Source: Axinella damicornis (taxonomy: Eukaryota > Porifera > Demospongiae > Axinellida > Axinellidae). Taken from it: DNA of 64,000 nucleotides. Position 1 is the stretch's first letter. Every line of letters begins with the position of its first letter. Below the pieces are notes generated by a model. That model saw only the letters and a list, made by a program, of their open reading frames with translations, ran no database searches and was not told the origin of the DNA. This document shows positions 20,783 through 29,731 of the stretch, one piece after another. The stretch is taken from contig OZ007508.1 of assembly GCA_963931865.1 (NCBI GenBank), forward strand, positions 14,878,781 to 14,942,780, in the 5' to 3' direction. The translations under genes were made by a program, and so were the position numbers.

Positions 20783-21340
20783 ATGAACAATCAATCGGGA
20801 TACTCGTTGACAGAACTGCTGGTGATCCTGGCGATCATTGCCCTGCTGACGACCACCGCCTATCCGTCAATCAACGGTATGCTTGAACGGCAGGCGACGA
20901 CCACCGCCATCAACCGGATGATCGCTGCCATTAACCTTTCACGACACACCGCCATGCAGTATGGCGCCACCGTTACACTGTGCGCCCTGAAAACGAACGG
21001 GAAATGCGGCGCTGCCTGGTCGGGTGAACTGACCGTGTTCCTGGACAGGAACGGCAACGCGAAAAAAGAAACGTCGGAACAGACTCTGCGCGTCGTGCCG
21101 CCGCTCACTTCAGGCGCCAGCATCAAATGGCGCGTCTTCGGAAATCGTCAGTACCTTCAGATGACCACCCTCGGCTTGACCAACTATCAGAATGGCAATT
21201 TTGTCGCTTGTCCCGCCAGCGGAAATCAGCGCTGGGCCAGGCAGATTGTGATTAACATCCAGGGTCGCGTAAGAAGAAACCATCGGATCAACAAGACGGG
21301 CTACCCCGTTGACCGCAGGGGCAAACTGCTGAGATGTTAG
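20783..21340 (+). CDS. GspH/FimT family pseudopilin
   Basis: A 185-residue minor pilin. It has a short leader ending in Gly, the cleavage-methylation motif G^YSLTELL with Glu5, and one hydrophobic helix; a GspH-like globular domain with a likely Cys pair follows. PilD should process it. It would act with the pilV-W-X-Y1 cluster to prime type IV pili, but here it is convergent with that cluster, not at its head as in Pseudomonas. Its TAG stop (21338-21340) is part of the TTAG target of the MITE that follows. Confidence 0.85.
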   Translation: MNNQSGYSLTELLVILAIIALLTTTAYPSINGMLERQATTTAINRMIAAINLSRHTAMQYGATVTLCALKTNGKCGAAWSGELTVFLDRNGNAKKETSEQTLRVVPPLTSGASIKWRVFGNRQYLQMTTLGLTNYQNGNFVACPASGNQRWARQIVINIQGRVRRNHRINKTGYPVDRRGKLLRC

Positions 21341-21481
21341 GGAAACTCTGAATAGCAGGATTTTTTCGTGAGAGCAAGGCGGACACGCCCGCAGAAAATC
21401 GTAAAAACGCTTTAATTTTCCGATGTTTCGAGGACGGGTCCAACGCAGCTATCGCGGAAAAAGACATTATTCAGAGTTTCC
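21341..21481. mobile_element. MITE copy 1 (141 bp)
   Basis: A non-coding 141-bp element with inverted ends GGAAACTCTGAATA at the left and its complement at the right, flanked by a 4-bp direct repeat TTAG (21337-21340 and 21482-21485). Almost the same sequence occurs at 40156-40296 and, inverted and interrupted, at 48366-49955. The YTAR-like target duplication fits mobilisation by an IS5-type transposase, which is inference since no such transposase is in the window. It sits exactly between the stop codons of two convergent genes. Confidence 0.88.
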
Positions 21482-21829
21482 TTAGAACTCAACCTGTTCG
21501 CCGGGGTGAATTTCAGCTATGCGTACCGCAACCCTGCCCTGATCACCCAGGTCAAAATAATCAACTTCAACCTTCATGCCAGTGTTGAGCAGTTCATAAG
21601 CACCGGCTGATGTGCCAAACAGGGTCACCGGCGTCTTGAAACTGTTGCCGACCAGGTAGCTGTAGCCATTGATCAGAATCCTTCTCGCTGCGATATCCCT
21701 TTCCTGAATAACCCCCCGGTCTGTCCTTGTGTGTGCAGGGGCATCTTCACTGCCCACAAGGTCGCTGCAGGGTTCAGCGTAACCCGGAACTCCGATGCCG
21801 ATGATGATCAGGAAAATCAGTTTTTGCAT
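21482..21829 (-). CDS. PilY2-like small exported protein
   Basis: A 115-residue protein with a signal peptide (about residues 1-18, ending PGYA-E) and a small beta-rich domain. Its place immediately downstream of pilY1 and its length equal those of Pseudomonas PilY2, a poorly understood pilus assembly factor; the assignment rests mainly on position. Its TAA stop is formed by the TTAG repeat at the edge of MITE copy 1. Confidence 0.6.
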   Translation of the reverse strand: MQKLIFLIIIGIGVPGYAEPCSDLVGSEDAPAHTRTDRGVIQERDIAARRILINGYSYLVGNSFKTPVTLFGTSAGAYELLNTGMKVEVDYFDLGDQGRVAVRIAEIHPGEQVEF

Positions 21830-21844
21830 ATCACAATCTCCTCG

Positions 21845-24800
21845 TCAGTAGGTCGCATCCAGCCGACGCCAGGACAGGCGACCGGTGTTCGCACCATATG
21901 TCTGGTTGGCGTCGATCACTGTCGGGCCCGTGCCCTGCTGCGTTACCAGCTTGCTGCCGATGAACACGGAGTCGGTCGGTGGGGCTTCATCAATCAGGAC
22001 CACACCGGCAGCAGAGCGATCATCATCTGCCAGCGCATCATCACTGTCGAAGTCTCCGTCCCTGTTCAGGTCAAACACCTTGTTCCGGAAGCAGAGTGAA
22101 CTGCCCGTATCCGGGCAGAACGAGAAGATCGAACCACCGGCCTGACCAACACAGCTACCTGCCGGTCTCGGGAATACCGATGCCGTGAACGCAAGGCCAC
22201 CGCGAATCTGAATGTTTCGCACCGCCTTCTCGCCCGGGAACTGAGCGTCACCTGACGGTTCGTCCGTTGGAATCGTATCCTCCGGCTCCGGCACATCAAG
22301 GTCGATAAACCAGCCTCTTTTCTGACCCATAGTCGAGTAGTCGACTTCATTACCTGAAAGAACCCGAACCTGACCCTGTGTTGAATCGTTGATCGCGGTA
22401 TACCACTGTTCCTGCAACTCGCTCTTTTTTATCAGATTCGGACCGAATCGATCCCAGATGCCGTAGATGGACTGGATTTTTTCATCAACGGCATCCCCGG
22501 TTCGGAGGTAGGCACCGGTGCCAAAGATGATGATCACACCTTCACCCTGAGTCGGATGAAAGGTTGCGAGCGGCTGGGTGGTAATCGGCTGCTTCGTCTC
22601 ATCCACCGTACCTGGCTTGTACCTGGCCTCGAAGATTTTCGTAACCGACCAGTCAGTGAAGTCATCCGACGTTAGATTGAAGCGGAAGAAATTGCCCTCC
22701 ATATCACCGGCATAGCCATAGTCCGCCGTGCCGTTGTCGTCGATATCAATCAGGCGAACCTCACCAAGCCCGTTAGGCAGGTTGTCGCCTTCCGTATCCC
22801 GGAACACACCAAAGCCCGTGTCTATCTTGATGAAATCGTAGTCACCTTCACGGCCAGTGTCCGTACAACCTGCGGGCAAAGGCGTAGTGTCAAGAACGGC
22901 GTTGTGTTTCTTCGCCGGATGACACCAGACACCATCGACGCCGCGGTCCGGGAACAGGACGAACAGTTTCGCAATACCCGCTGTTGAGTTATAGCCATTA
23001 CCGAAGGCCGCGATCCATCTCTGGCTGTCATCGTCATCGACCAGGTTACTCATGGCGAGTGTCGGCACGCCAAAGGTATAGCCCAGGTCTTTCACAGGTT
23101 GCGGCGACGCCTGCGAGTCAACCCTTTGTGTCCCGTCACCGTTGGTGAGAGGAGTATCCGGGTCATCATCGACAACCGGATAGGCATCATCGGCATCAGT
23201 GAACTCCCAGAGGACAACCTGATCTGCGGTAGCTTCATCGAACTGTGACGGATCAGTGATATCCAGTGCAAAGTAAGCCTTGGCACCGGCACCCTGACCG
23301 TTTACCAGTAGGGAACGCCATTCCTTGTCACCATCGTCATCCCGGTCGATATAAACATCATTGATCGCAGGAGACGAGTCAACGAAGTACTCATGGGAAT
23401 ACTCGTAGTTCAAGAGCTCCGTAATCCTGCGACTGAACGCGCCGGTCATCAGGTTATCCGGAACATACGCGATCAACTCATCGCCGGTATCCGCATCGAA
23501 GCCATGCAACATGCCATCGTTTGCCGCCACATAGACGACCGCACTTCTATCCGCGTTGTCCGCAATGAACCTGTCGTATCCCCGTGCCCAGGGCGCTGCC
23601 GTGCGCCCCCTGCGGTTTGGCGGACCGATAAAGGTCGGGGCGGAGTGCACGATGTCACCGAGTTTACCTTCAACACCCGGACGTTCCCTGAATTTGCCGG
23701 CCGGCCGCTCGCCCGAACTGTCACCCCTCAGGTAATTAACCCGCCGGGTCACTTCAAGATTCTGTTGAGCTTTCGATGCACCGCCATCCGGGATGAACAG
23801 TGACCGTTGATTATCATTCAGGCTTGCGGCCCGGAACGGTATGCCATCACCAAACGACAGCCTCGATTCATCCCGATCGATTGTGATGATGTTGCGCTCA
23901 TCGTAGGTCACAAGATCCAACTGTGCCGCCGCGTTCCAGGCTTCACCACCAATGACCACCACGCCATTTTCGTCCTCCTCGAAGTTCTGCGCGATCAGGT
24001 CACCGGTATTGTTCCTGATGTTATAGAGGGCCCTGAAAACCAGGGTATCTTCCTTCACCTCCTGAGAGTTGAAGCTCACCGCAGACGCTGAGCCATTGCT
24101 TTTCTGGAATTCTCTAAACGCATCAAGCAGCGCATCTGCCAGTCCGGACGCATCATCAGCCATCAGGTACTGACCGCGCCCATTTAACGCTGCGTGACGC
24201 ATATCGTCGATCTTACGAGCCGAGGACGCAGTGGGTGTGCCCCAGTTGAACCTCCGGGTGTAGTCTGTTGGCACATCGTCATCTTCCACCGAGCCGACGA
24301 CACCAAAGCCAAGGGTGTAGGTTTTCATATGCTGATGCATCTTCTCGTTGTTCATATCTTCGAAAGCATCGCTCGCCGCGCCCTCCCGGTCTCGCACTGT
24401 CGTCGGAACCTCATTACCAAGGTTCGTATGCAGGTCACGTTCGTAGTAGTGCATCGCCACGTCTGCCAGCGAGTTGTCGTAGGAACCCGCGTAGACACCG
24501 CCATCAAAGTTGGAGTCCGTCGGATCATCACTATCCGTCGGGTCATCGGCGTCACCGATACCGGGGCTGCCACCGTTCCAGGTGCCGTCGGAGATCAGCA
24601 AGGTATAGTTCTGTTGGCAGTTACCGACCGGCGCTTCATAGACAGGACAACCGGCCTCACCCGGGTCCGTACTGCCGCCGGACCCGAAGATGTCATCGCT
24701 GACACACTCAAAGTAGCGTCCCGCATTACGCAGCGCCCGCCTCAGCGGCGTACCACCACCGGAACCCGTCTGGTAGATCGCATCCAGCAGATCCGCCCTG

Positions 24801-25870
24801 GCACCGGTTCGCTCCGAGGAGTTCATCGTTTCGATCTCTCTCGTGTTACTTGAGCTGTTCAACCTGGCATAGCCGACCCGGATGTTCTCAGCCGCGGCAA
24901 CGACCTGACCCAGTGCTGACTTGGCCGTGTACTCGCGGTTTCTGGAATAGGTAAACCAGTTAGCGAAGTTCTGCAGCTCCTCTGTGTAGGTACAGTGGCC
25001 GGGCAGCGTCACACAGTCGGTGCGGTCCTCATACTTCGGATAGGTATTGCCGGGGCGAATTTCGATGAGTTCACCTTCCGACCCGGAGGGGTCAGAGAAG
25101 GGTGACGGCGTAGCATCAAGCACGCCATTATCGTTCCTGTCGTGCCATTTATAGTAGCGTGGAATCCGGTAGTCCTCGACGGAGACGGACTGCCAGCGGG
25201 TATTACCACCCGTACACTGCTCCTCGTAGCCGGTACAGTCACCGTTCCTGTCGGTGTTGGTACACACGTCTTCACAGGTGATCGGCGTCGTGAATACCGC
25301 ATGCCCCGTGTAATCCTGAGGCAGCGTCAGGTTGGTGGCGTAGTTCGAACCTGATGTCACCAGAGGGTTATGCAGCGCCGCAGCCGGCGTTGAATCCGGA
25401 AAATCGACACCCAGGGAATTCAGACCCTTCCAGGGCCGGTACTGAATCTCCGGGTTGTAGTAAATACGGTTGTACCCGGAGTTTCTGAGCCGCCACACAC
25501 CTGCGCCGGGCGCCGATTCCTCACTGGCAGCCACATAATTGCTCCCTGCGGTCGCCTTCATGACGTAGCGGACATAGTCACCCGTACTGAAGTAATAAAC
25601 ACCGTCTGTCTGGTCTGTGAAAATGTCCCAGTCCATGGAACCGGAGTCGTCATTTACGATGAGTACATTAGCTTCCGGGCCGACCGGCAGTTGCAACGGA
25701 ATGTTGGCCAGATCGAAAGCGGCCACACTGGTTGCGGCAAGATCACTGCCCGTTCCGTCATTGCTTTCGGCGGCTGGAGGCAGTGAGAAGGCAAAAACCA
25801 GAAGCAACAAGACTGACTGGCGCCTGAACGCCCGTGCCGATGTGGTTATGGCAGGCTCGCACCTATTCAC
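21845..25870 (-). CDS. pilY1: Type IV pilus tip adhesin/biogenesis protein PilY1
   Basis: A very large exported protein (about 1,341 residues). The N-terminus has a signal peptide (RRQSVLLLLVFAFSLPPAA) and a von Willebrand A-like region with a MIDAS motif (NDDSGSM) and 'LLISDGTWNG'. The C-terminal half is the PilY1 beta-propeller, with EF-hand-like calcium loops (DRDDDGDKEW, DIDDNGTADYGYAGD) and a further Asp-rich loop DLNRDGDFDSDD. PilY1 caps the pilus, counters retraction and mediates adhesion and surface sensing. GTG at 25870 is preferred because it overlaps the pilX stop by 8 bp; an ATG at 25930 would overlap pilX by 68 bp. Confidence 0.92.
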   Translation of the reverse strand: MNRCEPAITTSARAFRRQSVLLLLVFAFSLPPAAESNDGTGSDLAATSVAAFDLANIPLQLPVGPEANVLIVNDDSGSMDWDIFTDQTDGVYYFSTGDYVRYVMKATAGSNYVAASEESAPGAGVWRLRNSGYNRIYYNPEIQYRPWKGLNSLGVDFPDSTPAAALHNPLVTSGSNYATNLTLPQDYTGHAVFTTPITCEDVCTNTDRNGDCTGYEEQCTGGNTRWQSVSVEDYRIPRYYKWHDRNDNGVLDATPSPFSDPSGSEGELIEIRPGNTYPKYEDRTDCVTLPGHCTYTEELQNFANWFTYSRNREYTAKSALGQVVAAAENIRVGYARLNSSSNTREIETMNSSERTGARADLLDAIYQTGSGGGTPLRRALRNAGRYFECVSDDIFGSGGSTDPGEAGCPVYEAPVGNCQQNYTLLISDGTWNGGSPGIGDADDPTDSDDPTDSNFDGGVYAGSYDNSLADVAMHYYERDLHTNLGNEVPTTVRDREGAASDAFEDMNNEKMHQHMKTYTLGFGVVGSVEDDDVPTDYTRRFNWGTPTASSARKIDDMRHAALNGRGQYLMADDASGLADALLDAFREFQKSNGSASAVSFNSQEVKEDTLVFRALYNIRNNTGDLIAQNFEEDENGVVVIGGEAWNAAAQLDLVTYDERNIITIDRDESRLSFGDGIPFRAASLNDNQRSLFIPDGGASKAQQNLEVTRRVNYLRGDSSGERPAGKFRERPGVEGKLGDIVHSAPTFIGPPNRRGRTAAPWARGYDRFIADNADRSAVVYVAANDGMLHGFDADTGDELIAYVPDNLMTGAFSRRITELLNYEYSHEYFVDSSPAINDVYIDRDDDGDKEWRSLLVNGQGAGAKAYFALDITDPSQFDEATADQVVLWEFTDADDAYPVVDDDPDTPLTNGDGTQRVDSQASPQPVKDLGYTFGVPTLAMSNLVDDDDSQRWIAAFGNGYNSTAGIAKLFVLFPDRGVDGVWCHPAKKHNAVLDTTPLPAGCTDTGREGDYDFIKIDTGFGVFRDTEGDNLPNGLGEVRLIDIDDNGTADYGYAGDMEGNFFRFNLTSDDFTDWSVTKIFEARYKPGTVDETKQPITTQPLATFHPTQGEGVIIIFGTGAYLRTGDAVDEKIQSIYGIWDRFGPNLIKKSELQEQWYTAINDSTQGQVRVLSGNEVDYSTMGQKRGWFIDLDVPEPEDTIPTDEPSGDAQFPGEKAVRNIQIRGGLAFTASVFPRPAGSCVGQAGGSIFSFCPDTGSSLCFRNKVFDLNRDGDFDSDDALADDDRSAAGVVLIDEAPPTDSVFIGSKLVTQQGTGPTVIDANQTYGANTGRLSWRRLDATY

Positions 25871-26384
25871 GTCTGCCGTAGTGGCTCTGAACCATGACAA
25901 CAGCCCGGCCTTCGCCAAAACCCGACCCACGGGCGGTCACTCGATAGATACTGGTACCACCGGTTCCGATTTCTTCATTGATGTTTGCAAGGTTCAAAGA
26001 GTCTTCCGCAGCCTTCACCTGCCTGACATACTCGATGATGTACCTTGCCGGTTCCGCCACGCCTTCGATCCCGGTTGTTCCGGCGATGGAATTGCTGTCT
26101 GTACCCCAATCAATAGACGCCCAGTTTGGAACCTGCCCGGAATCCACTTTCTGATAGTATCCGTTGCCACCAACATAGCCACTGCCCTCGACGTTTTCTT
26201 CGCCGTCCAGAAGGGCCGCTTCCGCAGACTGGAAAGCCAGATTGATGTCATCGACGCTCCGTGCCATCCGGAACTGGACCGCAGTCGTCTGAAATGAGGA
26301 CACGCCCAGCACAGTCAGAAGCAACAGCATGACCAGGGACATGAACAGTACGAGCCCCCGCTGATGACTTTTTCGATTCTTCAC
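25863..26384 (-). CDS. pilX: Minor pilin PilX
   Basis: A 173-residue PilX-type pseudopilin. The N-terminus (RG^LVLFMSLVMLLLLTVLG) is the typical PilX helix; like other PilX proteins it lacks the usual Glu5 context of major pilins. It is placed between pilW and pilY1, with an 8-bp overlap with the preferred pilY1 start. With PilV, PilW and FimT-type pilins it forms the initiation complex at the pilus tip. Confidence 0.88.
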   Translation of the reverse strand: MKNRKSHQRGLVLFMSLVMLLLLTVLGVSSFQTTAVQFRMARSVDDINLAFQSAEAALLDGEENVEGSGYVGGNGYYQKVDSGQVPNWASIDWGTDSNSIAGTTGIEGVAEPARYIIEYVRQVKAAEDSLNLANINEEIGTGGTSIYRVTARGSGFGEGRAVVMVQSHYGRRE

Positions 26385-26407
26385 AGATTCCGGCCCCTGT
26401 TATTCAC

Positions 26408-27553
26408 TCAGTTGCGAAGCGCAACTGTTTGGGTGAACGTCCGCCGTTGCAGACCATCAATACCATTAACAGCCTCTCCGTCGTAGCATGTCTGAACCTT
26501 GCAGCCGTGGGTTGTGCTGACCGTACCGCCAACATCATCAATGGTGTTTGCTACCAACGACACCCGAACCGTGTATATCTGCCTGTCACCGATCTGATTC
26601 GCCGTCACATACCGTGCCGGAAAACCGGCATTCCCGATGCCATAGAGAATCTGCAGGTCCTCGATACCCTCTACCAGTTCAACGGGCGAGGCGATGCCCT
26701 GTTTCCGCCACAATGACAAGGGTGTACTGCCGCTACGGTTTTGCCCGGCTCCGGGCGCGATGTAGTAAATCGACGTGACCACGGCGCTGACCGCAGCGTC
26801 TGTCTGATAGGTATTCAGTGTCGTTAAATGATCCGACGCATTGGACCAGTCCAGCACCCCGGTCGCGTGGCTCAGAACAATCGGGTCTGTATCCGTGATG
26901 TCTGTGACCTGAAACAAGGCGGCCTTCTCACAATCGTGGATGAGCACCAGTTCATCTTCAACAAACCCCAGCCCGTCAACCCCATCCTCCGGGCGAACCA
27001 CTTTGATGTCTTTCTGGCTGGCGGTGGTCATCGGGGACTCCAGATAATTAAACATATCGGTTCGCTCAATACCCCGGAATACCAGTATGTCGGTCCCTTG
27101 CAGGATCTTGTCCGTTTTGATGCCCGTTCGCTTTAAAAATACACGGGTATCAGTACCGCCGGATTTGCCCGGCAGTTCCCTGACACCCGGGGCCGGCAGC
27201 CATGCGCCGCCCGCCTGACCCTCGTAACCCCGCACGAACGCCGTATGGATGTCGTACTCAAAGGGTGGCGGCAGGGCCACCTGATTGAAATAGAAGGTGG
27301 CATCGTCCGGATCAAGATTGGAGTTACAACCCAAACGTCCGGCATTTTCCACATCCCGGCGCAGAAACTCCATTGCAAACCGGGCTGACTCCTGCATTCG
27401 AGCCTGCCCCTGAAGCACCCGGTATGCCTCGGAGTTAGCACTGAAGAGCCGCACCACACCGGCAGTGATCATCGCCCCCATCGTGAGTGAGATCATCAGT
27501 TCAACCAGCGACAGACCCTGCTGGCGGCGGCGTAATCGGGTGCGAAGTAACAT
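26408..27553 (-). CDS. pilW: Minor pilin PilW
   Basis: A 381-residue pseudopilin. The prepilin motif G^LSLVELMISL with Glu5 and a hydrophobic helix start the protein; a long globular domain follows with a Cys-rich tail (CKVQTC). Length and order match PilW, which bridges the minor pilins and PilY1. It lies 23 bp from pilX and 22 bp from pilV, so one transcript is likely. Confidence 0.9.
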   Translation of the reverse strand: MLLRTRLRRRQQGLSLVELMISLTMGAMITAGVVRLFSANSEAYRVLQGQARMQESARFAMEFLRRDVENAGRLGCNSNLDPDDATFYFNQVALPPPFEYDIHTAFVRGYEGQAGGAWLPAPGVRELPGKSGGTDTRVFLKRTGIKTDKILQGTDILVFRGIERTDMFNYLESPMTTASQKDIKVVRPEDGVDGLGFVEDELVLIHDCEKAALFQVTDITDTDPIVLSHATGVLDWSNASDHLTTLNTYQTDAAVSAVVTSIYYIAPGAGQNRSGSTPLSLWRKQGIASPVELVEGIEDLQILYGIGNAGFPARYVTANQIGDRQIYTVRVSLVANTIDDVGGTVSTTHGCKVQTCYDGEAVNGIDGLQRRTFTQTVALRN

Positions 27554-27575
27554 GATCGAAGCCTTTCTATAATTC

Positions 27576-28133
27576 CTATGATTCGTCGAACTTCACGCGA
27601 GTCTGCAACCGGACCCTGGAAAAAGTGACACCATCTGTATCGAGCCAACGTATCACCACGCAATACTCACCCTCATCCCGGGCTTTGGACATGTCACACT
27701 CATCGGCATCGGCCTTACCTTCGATTTTTCCTTCACCGCCCGGAAGTGACCCGACAATACCGAGCGTCGCGCAGGCGTCGTACTGATTGCCATCATCGTC
27801 GACAGAATTAATCGCGCACTTCCACTGCGTAACATCAAACACAGCCATGGGCACACTGCCACAGTCATTGATGTAGCAATTGACTCCCGATGTTGGTGTG
27901 TCAGAAAAACCAACACCCGAATAGTCGGCGGCTACGTTGACCAGCATCCGGTCTATGATGTCCCTGCCCAACTGTTGCGCTTCTGAGCGAAGGAGAACCG
28001 TTCTGTTCTGCTGCATGCTGCCAACCAGCATTCCCGCAACACCAAGCACGCCCACAGACGTAATGACCGCGGAGACGAGCACTTCGATAAGAGAAAAGCC
28101 CCGTTGTTTACCTGGAACACCTGAAATCATCAC
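27576..28133 (-). CDS. pilV: Minor pilin PilV
   Basis: A 185-residue pseudopilin with the processing site G^FSLIEVLVSAV (Glu5 present) and one membrane helix, then a globular domain with Cys pairs (CYINDC). Order and size match PilV of the minor-pilin operon. The 207-bp gap upstream to the next pilin gene holds no further frame. Confidence 0.9.
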   Translation of the reverse strand: MMISGVPGKQRGFSLIEVLVSAVITSVGVLGVAGMLVGSMQQNRTVLLRSEAQQLGRDIIDRMLVNVAADYSGVGFSDTPTSGVNCYINDCGSVPMAVFDVTQWKCAINSVDDDGNQYDACATLGIVGSLPGGEGKIEGKADADECDMSKARDEGEYCVVIRWLDTDGVTFSRVRLQTRVKFDES

Positions 28134-28340
28134 AGCCTCAAAACTCTCGGTAATCCGGTTGAATCAGGGGAGGTAGATCACCGCCCCCGCTTCCTTCCAA
28201 ACCTTGACCCGCGCAGACACTCACATGGGCACTATCGCACTGCCAACGGAAGGTCAGGGTAGGTCAGACGATGTTTACAGGGTCAGAAAACCGCCCATCA
28301 GGGCCGCCGATGAACGGAAGGCTTTCCGGGGAAGATGGCC

Positions 28341-28715
28341 TTACTCGACGGTTTCGATACCCTTTGAGTCAAGCCCATAGCAGCGACCGTTACAGGGACC
28401 GCTGACCGGTTCTGCGCGGATGGTGTAAGTGCTTGCAGTCGCCGTTGGCACTGTCAGGTTATATTTTGCATTTGCCTGCGGGCCATCTGCCGGAGACCAG
28501 AGCGTACAGTGTTTGTCCAATTCGTCGTAGCTGAAGTTGTTGGTGTACAGACGATCCATGGTCAGGGCACAGACTTTGACATCGGCCTGCATCCGGCCGA
28601 AATACGTATCTTCGACATAGCTGCGATAAGCCGGGTACGCGATTACGCTGATGATAGCGATAATGGCAACAACGACCATCAACTCAACGAGTGAATAACC
28701 TTTCGAGTGAAAAAT
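28341..28715 (-). CDS. Type IV pilin-like protein (PilE type), unusual start
   Basis: A pilin with the core G^YSLVELMVVVAIIAIISVIAYPAYRSY, so Glu5 and the helix are complete, followed by about 95 residues ending with a Cys-bounded loop. In the current sequence the leader upstream of the Gly has no ATG, GTG or TTG; the frame is closed by TGA at 28736-28734. The only candidate reading the leader is ATT at 28715, with GGAGAGG 4 bases before it. TTG at 28682 is usable but would remove the processing site. A one-base error in the A5 run at 28710-28714 is another explanation. It leads the pilV-W-X-Y1 set. Confidence 0.75.
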   Translation of the reverse strand: MFHSKGYSLVELMVVVAIIAIISVIAYPAYRSYVEDTYFGRMQADVKVCALTMDRLYTNNFSYDELDKHCTLWSPADGPQANAKYNLTVPTATASTYTIRAEPVSGPCNGRCYGLDSKGIETVE

Positions 28716-28783
28716 GCCACCTCTCCATTGAGGTCATATGACCCATGCTGCTTGATTATGCGACCGGTCTCGTGAAGGTGCAA

Positions 28784-29242
28784 TCACGTCCGGATAATCT
28801 CTTCGGAAACCTGTTCAACATCCAGCACCTGCACCTCGAAAACAAGATCCCGCCCTGCCAACGGATGATTGAAGTCGACTTCGACACGGTCTCCGATCAA
28901 ACGGGCAATCACCCCGGGGCGCTCGCCCCCTTCACCATCGGCAAATGACACGACCAGCCCCGGTTCCGGGCGGACATCCTTGAACAGTCGCTGCGGCATC
29001 ACGTGGATATTATCGGGATTGGGTTGACCGAACCCCCGGTCAGCGGCAATGGCCAGCCTGCGGCCTTCCCCCTTCTTCATCCCGAACATGGCCTGCTCAA
29101 ACCCGGGTGGCAGACTGCTGTCACCGACAACAAAGACCGCTGGCTTTTCACCGGTTGAATCGATCACCTCACCATCGAGGATGCTCAGGGTAAATCGCAG
29201 GGTTACCCGGGTGCCCGGCCCTACCGGTACATTCTCAGCCAT
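28784..29242 (-). CDS. fkpB: FKBP-type peptidyl-prolyl isomerase (SlpA/FkpB)
   Basis: A 152-residue SlyD-like FKBP with a short FKBP half (TRVTLRFTLSILDGEVIDST), an inserted flap (IF) domain in the middle, and the second FKBP strand set. It acts as a cytoplasmic proline isomerase and chaperone. Its start overlaps lspA by 8 bp, the conserved lspA-fkpB order of gammaproteobacteria (followed by ispH in many genomes, absent here). Confidence 0.9.
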   Translation of the reverse strand: MAENVPVGPGTRVTLRFTLSILDGEVIDSTGEKPAVFVVGDSSLPPGFEQAMFGMKKGEGRRLAIAADRGFGQPNPDNIHVMPQRLFKDVRPEPGLVVSFADGEGGERPGVIARLIGDRVEVDFNHPLAGRDLVFEVQVLDVEQVSEEIIRT

Positions 29243-29729
29243 GTGCGGACGCTTTTTCCTTCCGGTATTGAATAACCATGTCCAGAATCAGCAGCCCCGC
29301 ACCCGTGGAGATGGCAGTATCGGCGACGTTAAATGCCGGGAAGTAGTACACATCGTAGTAGAACACCAGAAAGTCCACGACATAGCCCTGCGCCACCCGG
29401 TCGATCAGGTTCCCTATCGCACCCCCCAGGATAAGACAAAGCGCACAGGCCAGAAGCTTCTGTTGTCTGTGAATTCGCCGGAGCCAGGCCGCGAGAAATA
29501 CACTCACACCACCGGAAACAACAACCAGGAACCAGCGCTGCCAGCCCCCGGCATCATCCAGGAAACTGAAGGCGGCACCTTCGTTGTGCAGCAGCAGCAG
29601 CTTGAAAACCGGTAACACCTCAATGGACTCGCATTGCCCTCTGACACAAAGGGGCAGCAGTTCCTGCATGAACCTTTTCGACCACTGGTCCAGGATGACT
29701 ATCGCCACACTCAGCACAACATAAGGCAT
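29235..29729 (-). CDS. lspA: Lipoprotein signal peptidase
   Basis: A 164-residue inner-membrane aspartyl protease that removes signal peptides from prolipoproteins. Four hydrophobic helices are visible and the two catalytic Asp motifs are GNLIDR and 'FNVADTAIS'. It needs diacylglyceryl-modified substrates such as BamD in this window. It starts 2 bp after the ribF stop. Confidence 0.93.
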   Translation of the reverse strand: MPYVVLSVAIVILDQWSKRFMQELLPLCVRGQCESIEVLPVFKLLLLHNEGAAFSFLDDAGGWQRWFLVVVSGGVSVFLAAWLRRIHRQQKLLACALCLILGGAIGNLIDRVAQGYVVDFLVFYYDVYYFPAFNVADTAISTGAGLLILDMVIQYRKEKASAHG

Positions 29730-29731
29730 CG

